Assembly: GCA_023412855.1 (NCBI GenBank) | Contig: JAEZRJ010000071.1 | Coordinates: 1-15,187, forward strand | Source of the DNA: Bacillota bacterium | GTDB lineage: Bacteria; Bacillota; Clostridia; Lachnospirales; Lachnospiraceae | Reading direction: 5' to 3' | DNA: 15,187 bases | Shown here: one piece after another, positions 1 through 7,691 of the stretch | How positions within the stretch are numbered: the stretch's first letter is position 1 | Layout of the letters: every line of letters begins with the position of its first letter | Position numbers and translations under genes: made by a program | The notes under the pieces: model-generated | Databases searched by the model: none | What the model saw: the letters and a program-made list of their open reading frames with translations, nothing else | Told to the model about the DNA's origin: nothing

Positions 1-3
1 GAA

Positions 4-85
4 TGCTTTTCCTAGTGTGCAGTTCGAAAAACGTAGGCGTAGCGGGCTACGCTGAGGCTTTTCGAACTGTACAATCGGGAAAGCA
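4..85. repeat. Long imperfect palindrome (REP-like intergenic hairpin)
   Basis: An 82-base imperfect inverted repeat. The outer arms GCTTTTCC (5-12) and GGGAAAGC (77-84) pair with one G-T wobble. The middle arms CAGTTCGAAAA (20-30) and TTTTCGAACTG (59-69) are perfect complements. The apical arms GCGTAGC (37-43) and GCTACGC (46-52) are also perfect. No T-tract follows on either strand, so it does not look like an ordinary Rho-independent terminator. It could be a repetitive extragenic palindrome, a transcript-stabilising hairpin of an upstream gene, or part of a leader. No open frame crosses it convincingly. The pairing is seen directly; the repeat-family reading is inference. Confidence 0.7.
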
Positions 86-125
86 GGCAAGCGATTTGGA
101 GTAGTTATTTGCGAAACGTTGTACT

Positions 126-170
126 AGCCTAAGGCCGGTCGAACTACTGTGAAATAGGCAGCTTAAGGCC
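126..170. promoter_or_regulatory. Direct repeat pair, candidate activator/operator site
   Basis: AGCCTAAGGCC (126-136) and AGCTTAAGGCC (160-170) match at 10 of 11 positions, with starts 34 bases apart. The downstream copy lies where a -35 box would be expected for the -10-like TATGAT at 180-185. That placement would suit binding by an AraC-type activator such as the regulator encoded at 11092-12756. The downstream copy is also part of a small inverted repeat, CAGCTT (159-164) with AAGCTG (172-177). The repeats are seen; the regulator assignment is inference. Confidence 0.35.
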
Positions 171-179
171 AAAGCTGTT

Positions 180-185
180 TATGAT
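180..185 (+). promoter_or_regulatory. Candidate -10 box for the transport operon
   Basis: TATGAT matches the TATAAT consensus at 5 of 6 bases and would give a leader of about 28 bases before the ATG at 220. No TTGACA-like hexamer sits 16-18 bases upstream, so if this is the promoter it probably needs an activator. A competing TATAAA at 194-199 would place the start almost on the Shine-Dalgarno site and is less likely. Confidence 0.3.
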
Positions 186-219
186 ATAGAAACTATAAAA
201 TTTATTAGGAGGAAAGTAA

Positions 220-1284
220 ATGAAAAAAAGAATCATTAGCTTGTTACTGGTTGGAGTTATGGCATTCTCCGGATTGGTAGGATGCGGTACAAAGGCATCT
301 GTACAAGAAGCAGCAGCCCCGAAGACGGAAGAAGCCAAGGAGACAGAACCCGCGGCAGAACCTGCAAAAGAAGAAGCTGCCGATACGGCAGAGGCTGAGA
401 ACTTCAAGGTTGGAATTACTCTTCAGTCGCTTGAGAACAGCTACTGGGCAGGAGTATTTGGAGAAGTAGAAAAGCTTTTGAAGGAAAAGGGATGGGAATA
501 CACCATTCTTGCTTGTAACGATAACTCAGCGACACAGATTCAGCAGATTGAAAACTTCATAACCAATCAGGTAGATCTGATCATGGTTCATCCGTCTGAT
601 CCTAATGCAATTGAAGACTATTTAAAACAGGCGAGGGATGCAGGCATTAAGGTAATGTGCTGGGATGATGCGATGACAAATACCGATCTTAACTGGATTC
701 TCGATAATACCAAGTTGGGATATGTAATCGGACAGGAAGCAGCTAACTTCATTAACGAGCATTACACGGATGGAAGCATAGCAGAAGTAGCAATTATGAA
801 CTATCCACAGACCCCTATTCTTCTTGAAAGAGAAACGGGTATTCTGAGTGCACTCGAAGAGATAGCAAACGGCAAATATAAGGTTGTAGCACAGCAGCCG
901 GCACTTGATGCTCAGGCAGCGATCACCAATATGGAAACGATCCTTCAGGCTAACCCCGATACTAAGATTGTCTGCTCCATCGGTGCAGGCGGTGACATCG
1001 GCGCCAACGAAGCATTTATGACAAAGATGGAAGGCAATATTCCCGACGATATGGGTATCTTCTCGGCAGATGCTACACAGCAGCAGTTAGAGGCAATTGT
1101 GAACGGGGAAGCAACGAGAGCATCCGTAGGTTTTGAAGGCTCCAATAAGAAAACAGCGGCAGCAGTTGTCGATCTTTATGAGAGACTTCTTAATGGTGAG
1201 ACCTTTGCAGAGCAGAATTTAGTAAGACCGCTTCTTGTTATCGACAGCTCAAATGCAGCGGAATACTTAGCAGACTATAAATAA
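220..1284 (+). CDS. Sugar ABC transporter substrate-binding lipoprotein
   Basis: A 354-residue extracellular binding protein of the ribose/galactose-type family (RbsB-like, periplasmic-binding fold type I), expected to capture a sugar or sugar alcohol for the ATPase and permease encoded next. Residues 1-21 are a lipoprotein signal peptide with lipobox LVGC, making Cys22 the lipidated residue. Residues 23-60 are a low-complexity Ala/Glu/Lys tether. The binding domain starts near residue 62 (KVGITLQSLENSYWAG) and runs to the end. A strong AGGAGG at 207-212 lies 7 bases before the ATG, which fixes the start. It is first in the operon and separated from the ATPase gene by a stable hairpin, a layout often linked with higher output of the binding protein. 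The ligand cannot be read from sequence; pentose or pentitol is inferred from the enzymes downstream. Confidence 0.92.
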   Translation: MKKRIISLLLVGVMAFSGLVGCGTKASVQEAAAPKTEEAKETEPAAEPAKEEAADTAEAENFKVGITLQSLENSYWAGVFGEVEKLLKEKGWEYTILACNDNSATQIQQIENFITNQVDLIMVHPSDPNAIEDYLKQARDAGIKVMCWDDAMTNTDLNWILDNTKLGYVIGQEAANFINEHYTDGSIAEVAIMNYPQTPILLERETGILSALEEIANGKYKVVAQQPALDAQAAITNMETILQANPDTKIVCSIGAGGDIGANEAFMTKMEGNIPDDMGIFSADATQQQLEAIVNGEATRASVGFEGSNKKTAAAVVDLYERLLNGETFAEQNLVRPLLVIDSSNAAEYLADYK

Positions 1285-1303
1285 TAGAAGACAGTAGTAC
1301 AAA

Positions 1304-1345
1304 TTATGGATGTGGAGTTATTTCAGAATAACTCCACATTCAAAA
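1304..1345 (+). other. Intercistronic hairpin between binding protein and ATPase genes
   Basis: ATGTGGAGTTATT (1310-1322) and AATAACTCCACAT (1327-1339) form a perfect 13-bp stem with a TCAG loop, and weaker pairing extends it to about 1304-1345. No T-run follows, so full termination is unlikely. Such hairpins between the binding-protein gene and the rest of an ABC operon are known to protect the upstream mRNA or to reduce downstream expression. The role here is inferred; the stem is directly visible. Confidence 0.75.
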
Positions 1346-1367
1346 ACAAGAATGCGTGGTGTAAATA

Positions 1368-2858
1368 ATGAAAGATGAATATATTTTGGAACTACAACAT
1401 ATTAGAAAAGAATATCCGGGTGTAGTTGCATTAAAGGACGTTTCTCTGGAGGTAAAAAAAGGCGAGATTCTGGCGCTGATCGGAGAAAACGGCGCCGGAA
1501 AATCCACGTTGATCAAGACTTGTTCCGGTGCGGTTATTCCTACCTCAGGTAAGATAGTGATTAATGGGAAAGAATTCACCCATATGTCCCCTCAGCTCGC
1601 GGCAGAGAACGGGATAGCAATTATTTATCAGGAATTTAATAACGTTAAAGGGCTTTCAGCCGCTGAGAACCTTTTTCTGGGAAATCCGATCAGGAAAGGA
1701 ATCGTCGTCGATAAAAAAGCGATGGAAAAGGAAGCGGAAAAGGCATTTGCACAGTTAAATATTAAGATCGATCCCAAGACTTTGGTCGGGGATCTTACCG
1801 TTGGCTATCAGCAGATGATTGAGATCGCCAAGGCAATTCTACAGGATGCAAAGGTGCTTATCATGGATGAACCGTCTGCGCCGCTTACCACTGCTGAGGT
1901 TGAAAGTATGTTCAAAGTATGTGAATTGCTGAGACAAAAAGGAGTATCCATTATATATATATCCCATAGGCTTGAAGAAATATACAGGCTGTCCGACCGC
2001 ATCGTAGTATTGCGTGACGGTGAATATATCAAGACACTGATTACAAAGGATTCCCATGTAGATGAGTTGATTCAGTTAATGGTGGGCCGTTCTTTGAGTG
2101 AGACATTTCCTCCGCGTGAGGAGGCATATAAGAAGGATGAAATTATTCTGGAGTTACAAGATGTAAGCGGCAATGGAGATAAGAATATTAATTTACAGGT
2201 TCGTAAAGGTGAAATTCTTGGACTGGGTGGACTGGTAGGTGCCGGTCGGACAGAACTGGTACAGATGATTTTCGGTGCGGCGAAGAAGACGGAAGGAAAG
2301 ATGATATTTAAAGGGGAAGAAATCAATCCGAAGTCTCCCAGAGAGGCGATTGACCTCGGCATTGCGCTGGTACCTGAGGATCGCAAACGTCATGGCGTTT
2401 TGCTCGGCATATCCATAAAAAACAATATCAATATGCCGATTTACAAGAAGATATCCAGAGCGTCGGTAATTAACAATAAAAAGGAACTGGAAATAGCGAA
2501 GAAATGTGAGGAGGAGTTATTGATTAAAACTCCCACACTGCATCAAATAGTAAAGAACCTAAGCGGCGGCAACCAGCAGAAGGTCATTATCGGTAAATGG
2601 CTTGCGGCAAACTCGGAATTGCTTATCTTTGATGAACCCACCCGTGGAATTGATGTAGGTGCTAAAGCTGAGATTTATAAGCTGATGAACGAAGTAATCG
2701 CAAGTGGCAAAACAATTTTATTAATTTCATCAGAAATGGAAGAATTAATGGGAATGTCAGATAGGATTATAGTTTTGGCGGAAGGCCGGATTACCGGAGA
2801 GCTGGGCAAAGACGAATTTAATCAAGAAACTATAATGAAAATGGCATCTGCCGTTTAG
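1368..2858 (+). CDS. Sugar ABC transporter ATP-binding protein (RbsA/MglA/XylG type)
   Basis: A 496-residue cytoplasmic ATPase with two nucleotide-binding domains in one chain, the standard size and form for monosaccharide importers. Domain 1 has Walker A GENGAGKST (39-47), Q-loop YQEF (87-90), a divergent signature LTVGYQQ (143-149), Walker B VLIMDEPS (163-170) and switch His200. Domain 2 has the degenerate Walker A usual for this family (GLVGAGRTEL, about 288-297), signature LSGGNQQ (398-404) and Walker B LLIFDEPT (418-425). It ends in ISSEMEELMGMSDR, where the switch His is absent, also usual for the family. It powers uptake with the permease encoded 9 bases downstream. The ATG at 1368 has only a weak Shine-Dalgarno (GGTG near 1358), unlike the strong site of the binding-protein gene, so it may be translated less. 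Substrate identity is not readable from this subunit. Confidence 0.95.
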   Translation: MKDEYILELQHIRKEYPGVVALKDVSLEVKKGEILALIGENGAGKSTLIKTCSGAVIPTSGKIVINGKEFTHMSPQLAAENGIAIIYQEFNNVKGLSAAENLFLGNPIRKGIVVDKKAMEKEAEKAFAQLNIKIDPKTLVGDLTVGYQQMIEIAKAILQDAKVLIMDEPSAPLTTAEVESMFKVCELLRQKGVSIIYISHRLEEIYRLSDRIVVLRDGEYIKTLITKDSHVDELIQLMVGRSLSETFPPREEAYKKDEIILELQDVSGNGDKNINLQVRKGEILGLGGLVGAGRTELVQMIFGAAKKTEGKMIFKGEEINPKSPREAIDLGIALVPEDRKRHGVLLGISIKNNINMPIYKKISRASVINNKKELEIAKKCEEELLIKTPTLHQIVKNLSGGNQQKVIIGKWLAANSELLIFDEPTRGIDVGAKAEIYKLMNEVIASGKTILLISSEMEELMGMSDRIIVLAEGRITGELGKDEFNQETIMKMASAV

Positions 2859-2867
2859 GAGGTAAAG

Positions 2868-3815
2868 ATGAAGAGCACAATCATAAAAATATTAAAGGAA
2901 AAAGCTATCTGGATGGTATTTATCATTCTGTTCGTAGCATTTTCACTGGCAAACCCAAGGTTTCTATCTTCAAGCAATTTGTTTACCATAGCGCGCCAGG
3001 TATCTATGTTAGGCATTGCGTCCATAGGCATGACGTTTGTCATCCTGATTTCCGGCATCGATCTTTCTACCGGTTCGATTATTACATTTGTTAATATCGT
3101 TGCTGCATTCTTAATGGTAAATATGGGCTTTGGCATGGTAGCTGCCATTATCCTATCCTTGATATTATCGATACTCGTCGGCGTTTTAAATGGCTGCCTT
3201 ATATCGACAATCGGAATTCCGGCAATTATCGCTACTTTTGCGACACAGATTGTTTTTGAGGGCGCTTCCTATCTTATCAGCGGAGGTACACCGATTTATG
3301 GATTTGATGAAAGGTTCAAAGTAATAGGGCAGGGGTATTTAGGGCCGGTGCCTGTCCCGGTAATCATTATGATTGTCTGCTTTGCAATCGGTTCTTTTAT
3401 TTTGAATAAGAGTTATTTCGGACGTTATTTCTATGCGGTGGGCGGCAATGAGGAAGCATCCAAACTTTCCGGTATCAGAGTAGGAGTTACGAAGTATCTG
3501 GTATATGCACTATCCGGTTTATTTGCAGGTCTTGCAGGTATTGTTATGTTATCCCGAACAAATTCTGCACAACCTACAGCAGGTCTGGGATATGAATTCG
3601 ATGTGATTACCTGTGTTGTGCTCGGCGGAGTATCCATTACCGGCGGCTACGGTAAAATGTCTAACGTAATAGCCGGTGTATTGATTATAGGCATTCTGAC
3701 CAACGGCATGGTTCTTATGAATGTGAGCACTTATATGCAGATGGTTGTAAAAGGTATCGTGCTTGTGCTTGCGGTAGGTTTTGATAGTTTACAGAAGAAG
3801 AGAGCACTTACCTAA
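2868..3815 (+). CDS. Sugar ABC transporter permease (RbsC type)
   Basis: A 315-residue, highly hydrophobic inner-membrane subunit of a monosaccharide ABC importer (branched-chain amino acid/ribose permease family). Several membrane segments are visible, for example about residues 13-29, 43-62, 70-87, 90-110, 113-130, 163-180, 208-228 and 264-303. Family hallmarks include NPRFLSSSNLF (29-39), GIDLSTGS (63-70) and the cytoplasmic coupling-loop sequence GRYFYAVGGNEEASKLSGI (185-203), which contacts the ATPase. Near the end it has VLGGVSITGGYG. Its Shine-Dalgarno AGGAGG (2857-2862) overlaps the stop codon of the ATPase gene, so translation of the two is probably coupled. Length is normal for the family. 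Only one permease gene is present, so it would act as a homodimer. Confidence 0.94.
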   Translation: MKSTIIKILKEKAIWMVFIILFVAFSLANPRFLSSSNLFTIARQVSMLGIASIGMTFVILISGIDLSTGSIITFVNIVAAFLMVNMGFGMVAAIILSLILSILVGVLNGCLISTIGIPAIIATFATQIVFEGASYLISGGTPIYGFDERFKVIGQGYLGPVPVPVIIMIVCFAIGSFILNKSYFGRYFYAVGGNEEASKLSGIRVGVTKYLVYALSGLFAGLAGIVMLSRTNSAQPTAGLGYEFDVITCVVLGGVSITGGYGKMSNVIAGVLIIGILTNGMVLMNVSTYMQMVVKGIVLVLAVGFDSLQKKRALT

Positions 3816-3886
3816 GGTTTATGGAACTTAAGTTGGCAGGGTGGAAAGCGGTTTAGATTAAATATAGGATAAAGGAGAAAATTCAT

Positions 3887-4663
3887 ATGGGTATTATGGA
3901 AAGAATGAGATTAGACGGGAAGGCATCATTTGTCACGGGAGGCGCGAGGGGAATTGGCAAGGCGATAGCTACTGCGCTTGCTGAGGCGGGAAGTGATGTG
4001 GCAATTGTAGATGTAGATATAGAAGAATCTGAAAAGACGGCAAAAGAAATTGCCGATGCCACAGGAGTTAAGACAATGGCGATCATGACGGATGTTACGA
4101 ACCAGACGGATGTCGACCAAATGATCGCTACGATTCTAAAAGAATTCGGTAAATTGGATGTAGCATTCTGCAATGCTGGAATTTGTATGAATATTCCGGC
4201 GGAAGAGATGACCTTGGATCAGTTTAAAAAAGTAATTGATATTAACCTGACCGGTGTATTCTTAACCTCACAGGCAGCAGCCAAGGTTATGCTAAAGCAG
4301 GGTAAGGGCTCGATTATTAACACAGCCTCCATGTCCGGACATATTGTTAACGTGCCCCAGCCTCAATGCTCCTACAATGCGTCCAAAGCCGGCGTTATCC
4401 AATTGACAAAATCCATGGCAGTTGAATTCGCAAAGCGCGGCGTAAGAGTGAACAGCATCAGTCCTGGATATATGGGAACCGAACTCGTCCTGAACGCACC
4501 GCATCTGAAAGCATTGATCGATCAGTGGAACGCAATGGCGCCTATGGGCAGGCTGGGACATACGGACGAATTACAGGCAATCGCTGTTTATCTTGCTGGC
4601 GATACAAGTGATTTCACCACCGGTTCAGACTTTGTGATCGACGGAGCATTCAGCTGTTTCTAA
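3887..4663 (+). CDS. Short-chain dehydrogenase/reductase, likely polyol (sugar alcohol) dehydrogenase
   Basis: A 258-residue classical SDR enzyme with a complete catalytic set. The cofactor loop TGGARGIG is at 17-24. Asp42 at the end of the second strand favours NAD(H) over NADP(H). NAG is at 96-98. Catalytic Asn120, Ser148, Tyr163 and Lys167 are in place (YNASK 163-167). The stretch SMSGHIVNVPQPQCSYNASK (148-167) resembles sorbose/xylulose reductase and arabinitol/mannitol dehydrogenase-type SDRs, from memory of those families. It probably interconverts a polyol and a ketose in the cytoplasm. It follows the permease after 71 bases, with AAAGGAG (3871-3877) before the ATG, and precedes a ribulokinase gene. 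That context supports oxidation of an imported pentitol to a ketopentose. The exact substrate is uncertain, and a general 3-oxoacyl-type reductase is less likely. Confidence 0.88.
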   Translation: MGIMERMRLDGKASFVTGGARGIGKAIATALAEAGSDVAIVDVDIEESEKTAKEIADATGVKTMAIMTDVTNQTDVDQMIATILKEFGKLDVAFCNAGICMNIPAEEMTLDQFKKVIDINLTGVFLTSQAAAKVMLKQGKGSIINTASMSGHIVNVPQPQCSYNASKAGVIQLTKSMAVEFAKRGVRVNSISPGYMGTELVLNAPHLKALIDQWNAMAPMGRLGHTDELQAIAVYLAGDTSDFTTGSDFVIDGAFSCF

Positions 4664-4705
4664 TTCGGATAACTTTTATTAGTTTTAGATGCTAGGAGAA
4701 GGATA

Positions 4706-6385
4706 ATGAAAAAATATACCATTGGTATCGATTATGGAACACTGTCCGGGAGGGCAGTGCTGGTAGATGTTGAAAATGGTGAGGAAATCTGTGATTCCGT
4801 ATTGGAATATAAACATGCCGTTATGGATAAATATTTACCGGATTCCACGAAACGTCTGCCAAGTGAGACCGCATTGCAGCATCCGCATGATTACTTGGAT
4901 GTCTTACAAATAACAGTGCCTGAAGTTCTTAGGAAGGGCAATGTAAGCAAAGAAGAGATTATTGGAATCGGTGTTGATTTTACATCCTGTACGGTACTTC
5001 CGGTGGATAAAGACGGCACGCCGCTTTGCTTTAAGGAGGAATTCAAGGATAGGCCTCATGCTTATGTAAAGCTTTGGAAGCACCACGCGGCACAGAGGGA
5101 GGCAGACTTATTCAACAGAGTTGCCCATCGCAGGGGTGAAAAGTTTATGGCCCGTTACGGCGGAAAAATGTCTTCCGAGTGGGTAGTGCCCAAGGCGATG
5201 CAAATACTTCATGAGGATGAGGAAATTTATGAGGCGATGGACCGCTTTATGGAAGCTGGCGACTGGGTGGTTATGATGCTTGTCGGAGAAGAAAAGAGAA
5301 GTTTGTGTCAGGCTGGCTATAAGGCAGTATGGTCTAAGAGGGATGGGTACCCCGGCAAAGAATTTTTTGCAGAGCTGGATTCCAGAATGGAGAACTTCGT
5401 AGAGGAGAAATTGAGTAACCACATATATGCAACAACGGACCTTGCAGGATATCTTACAAAGGATGCGGCTGAATTAACCGGACTTATGGAAGGAACGCCT
5501 GTAGCAGTGGCAAACATAGATGCACATGTGGCATTGCCGGCAGTCAGGATTACAGGACCGGGTAAGATGCTTATGATTATGGGAACAAGTACCTGCCATA
5601 TTATGATGAGCGAGGAGGAGCATTTTATTCCGGGAGTCGGAGGTGTGGTGGAAGACGGTGTGGTTCCGGGATATTATGCTTATGAGGCAGGGCAGGCTTG
5701 TGTAGGAGATCATTTCGACTGGCTGGTCAGAAACTGTGTACCGGGAAGCTACGAGGAAGAGGCGGCCGCAAAAGGAAGCAGTATCCATCAGCTTCTTGAG
5801 AGCAAGGTAAAAGAACAGCTCCCGGGAGAAAGCGGACTTATTGCACTGGATTGGTGGAATGGAAACCGCAGCATATTAACGGATGCATCTTTAAGCGGAA
5901 TGCTGTTAGGGGCTACCCTGCAGACGAAGCCGGAAGAGATTTACCGGGCTTTGGTGGAAGCGACTGCTTATGGTACGAGAATTATTATAGAAGCCTTTGA
6001 AGAGGGAGGAGTCCCTATTGAGGAGCTTTATGCAGCAGGAGGCATTGCTCGTAAGAGTGAGCTGATGATGCAGATTTATGCGGATGTAACCAATAAGGAA
6101 ATTCATATTTCCGCATCCAAGCAGGCACCGGCTCTTGGAGCAGCCTTGTTCGGAGCGGTTGCGGCAGGCAGTAAAAGAGGCGGTTATGATACCATTGAGG
6201 AAGCCTCCGAGCATATGTCCCGTCTTCAGGACAAAGTATACATACCCAATGCCGACAATGTGAGAAGATACGATAAGCTGTTTCAGGAATATAAAATTTT
6301 GCACGATTATTTCGGAAAAGGCGGAAATGATGTTATGAAACGCCTCAAAAGCATTAAAAGTGATGCAATGAGGACCAGAAGGTAA
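4706..6385 (+). CDS. araB: Ribulokinase (AraB type, FGGY carbohydrate kinase)
   Basis: A 559-residue cytoplasmic sugar kinase, the full length of bacterial AraB, which phosphorylates L-ribulose at O5 with ATP and is known to accept other 2-ketopentoses and some pentitols. The N-terminal FGGY domain opens with IGIDYGTLSGRAV (6-18). AraB-type stretches include ALQHPHDYLDVL (56-67), VDFTSCTVLPVD (90-101) and YGGKMSSEW (151-159). Lys206 (AGYKAVW), Asp272 (NIDAH, the expected catalytic base) and Glu327 (YEAGQ) sit at positions known to contact substrate. The C-terminal domain has LDWWNGNRSIL (381-391) and AAGGIARKSELMMQIYADV (443-461). AGGAGAAGG (4694-4702) precedes the ATG. No arabinose isomerase or ribulose-5-phosphate epimerase gene lies in the window, so the ketose may come from the dehydrogenase upstream rather than from arabinose. 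Last gene of the operon. Confidence 0.94.
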   Translation: MKKYTIGIDYGTLSGRAVLVDVENGEEICDSVLEYKHAVMDKYLPDSTKRLPSETALQHPHDYLDVLQITVPEVLRKGNVSKEEIIGIGVDFTSCTVLPVDKDGTPLCFKEEFKDRPHAYVKLWKHHAAQREADLFNRVAHRRGEKFMARYGGKMSSEWVVPKAMQILHEDEEIYEAMDRFMEAGDWVVMMLVGEEKRSLCQAGYKAVWSKRDGYPGKEFFAELDSRMENFVEEKLSNHIYATTDLAGYLTKDAAELTGLMEGTPVAVANIDAHVALPAVRITGPGKMLMIMGTSTCHIMMSEEEHFIPGVGGVVEDGVVPGYYAYEAGQACVGDHFDWLVRNCVPGSYEEEAAAKGSSIHQLLESKVKEQLPGESGLIALDWWNGNRSILTDASLSGMLLGATLQTKPEEIYRALVEATAYGTRIIIEAFEEGGVPIEELYAAGGIARKSELMMQIYADVTNKEIHISASKQAPALGAALFGAVAAGSKRGGYDTIEEASEHMSRLQDKVYIPNADNVRRYDKLFQEYKILHDYFGKGGNDVMKRLKSIKSDAMRTRR

Positions 6386-6390
6386 AATGT

Positions 6391-6424
6391 TGGGGTGTTC
6401 CTGCTTATAGGGGCATCCCATTTT
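6391..6424 (+). terminator. Rho-independent terminator after araB
   Basis: TGGGGTGTTCCT (6391-6402) pairs with AGGGGCATCCCA (6409-6420) over 12 positions, three of them G-T wobbles, with a GCTTAT loop and a short TTTT tail (6421-6424). It begins 6 bases after the araB stop and ahead of a separate promoter, so it probably ends the transport/catabolism transcript. The short T-run suggests some read-through into the sensor genes. Confidence 0.72.
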
Positions 6425-6446
6425 GGGAAATATAAGAGGGATGAAA

Positions 6447-6475
6447 TCCACAAATAACGGAAAATATGTTATAAT
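6447..6475 (+). promoter_or_regulatory. Extended -10 promoter for the sensor operon
   Basis: TATAAT (6470-6475) is a perfect -10 box preceded by TG plus one base (67-69), the extended -10 motif. A weak -35, TCCACA (6447-6452, 4 of 6 matches), sits 17 bases upstream. It lies between the araB terminator and the second binding-protein gene and would give a leader of about 45 bases. The sequence looks like an ordinary housekeeping-sigma promoter able to fire without an activator. Confidence 0.75.
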
Positions 6476-6525
6476 TTTTAGACCAAGTAACAGATTTCAA
6501 GCGGCAATATAAGGATGGTAAAGAT

Positions 6526-7656
6526 ATGGGGATAAAGCGGCAAAGAGGTAGAATGCGGCGCAGTAAGATATTAATAGGTATTATATTGTGCATGATGCTG
6601 TTCGCTTCATGTACCGGTATGGAATCTGACAGTATGAGGGCGGAAGAAGCTGCTGATACGGAGGAACAACCGGTTACGATTGCATTTGCACACAAAAGCT
6701 TTAACTCCTATTTTTATGCCATTATGAATGAATCGGTCAAGAAAGCGGTAGAGGAAAAAGGATGGATTTTCCAAAACTCTGTTGCTGATTATGACCCTAT
6801 GAGACAGAACCAGCAGATTATAAATTTTATAAAGCAGAAACCGGATGCGATTATTACTACTGCAATTGACAGCATTTCTATCGAAGAAGTAATCCGCCGC
6901 GGGAATGAGGCGGGAATACCTATGTGTACCATTGATACCAACGCAGTAGGAGGAACATTGGCAATCGATGTAAGCTTTGATAATTATAAGGCCGGACAGC
7001 TGGCAGCAGAAGTTATTGTGGAACAGTTGATCGAGAAATATGGGGAAGCGAGGGGAACCGTGTTCAATGCTTACGGGAAATTAACAAGCAATGCATGGCG
7101 CCTTCGGAAAGAGGGGTTTGAAGAAGTAATCAATCGGTATCCGGATATTACTTATGTACCGAGGGCAACGGAAGGGATGCCTGAGCTTGTGAAGGAAGAG
7201 CTTACCAAAGCTTTTAAAGAAGGAATGGAAATCGATGCAGTTCATTGCTCCAGTGAGCATCCGGGGAGGGGACTGGTGGAGGCTCTTCAGGAATCAGGAC
7301 ATTGGTATCCTTTTTGGAAGGACGGACATGTTATTCTTGTGACAATCGATGCCGAACCATATTTTGTGAGCTTGATCAACAAGGGATATGTAGATGCTGC
7401 CGTCGCTCAGGATGTAATTGCATATGGTAATATTACGGTGGATTTATTGGAAGATTATGTATTGGCCGGAAAAGAGATTCCGGAAGGGGAGTATTTTTGT
7501 GAGGGAACTTATTGGCAGACCTGTGATATCAGCATTACCGGCAAGCAGGCGAAGGTAACGATTCCGCCATATATTATCGATGCCGATAATAGCAATGATA
7601 ACAGGCACTGGTCATACATTGCGGAAAAATTGTGGGGATTTCAATACAATAAGTGA
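6526..7656 (+). CDS. Sugar-binding lipoprotein of the sensor operon (RbsB-like)
   Basis: A 376-residue second binding protein of the ribose/galactose-type family, different from the one at 220-1284. The signal peptide has a hydrophobic core at 15-27 and a lipobox ending in FASC, giving lipidated Cys29. The binding domain runs from about residue 51 (VTIAFAHKSFNSYFYA) to the end, and IDADNSNDNRHW lies near the C-terminus as in sugar-ABC binding proteins. It is not next to permease or ATPase genes. It is followed directly by two kinase genes and a regulator, so its likely role is to bind an extracellular ligand and present it to the membrane kinases, as described for clostridial XylFII-LytS xylose sensing. 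The start at 6526 has AAGGATGG at 6511-6518. An in-frame ATG at 6553 would give a more usual 19-residue pre-Cys segment but has a cramped Shine-Dalgarno. Supplying the upstream transporter as well cannot be excluded. Confidence 0.88.
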   Translation: MGIKRQRGRMRRSKILIGIILCMMLFASCTGMESDSMRAEEAADTEEQPVTIAFAHKSFNSYFYAIMNESVKKAVEEKGWIFQNSVADYDPMRQNQQIINFIKQKPDAIITTAIDSISIEEVIRRGNEAGIPMCTIDTNAVGGTLAIDVSFDNYKAGQLAAEVIVEQLIEKYGEARGTVFNAYGKLTSNAWRLRKEGFEEVINRYPDITYVPRATEGMPELVKEELTKAFKEGMEIDAVHCSSEHPGRGLVEALQESGHWYPFWKDGHVILVTIDAEPYFVSLINKGYVDAAVAQDVIAYGNITVDLLEDYVLAGKEIPEGEYFCEGTYWQTCDISITGKQAKVTIPPYIIDADNSNDNRHWSYIAEKLWGFQYNK

Positions 7657-7691
7657 ATGGGCGTCTGATTGAGCGGCGTATGGGAGCGTTA

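Noticed and set aside
111..124. GCGAAACGTTGTAC as a catabolite-repression (cre) or LacI-type operator
   Set aside because: It has a CG centre with AACGTT symmetry, but the flanking TG and CA of the cre consensus are missing, so the match is too weak.
144..407. Minus-strand open frame of 87 codons over the start of the first binding-protein gene
   Set aside because: Its low-complexity Ser/Ala sequence is the complement of the Ala/Glu-rich lipoprotein tether.
3821..3832. ATGGAACTTAA recurring near 3822 and near 15069
   Set aside because: An 11-base match at two unrelated places (after the permease gene and before the final terminator) with no further similarity; probably chance.
5906..6451. 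Minus-strand open frame of 181 codons across the end of araB
   Set aside because: It lies antisense to a well-conserved AraB coding region, has no recognisable domain and reads through the terminator; it is a shadow frame.
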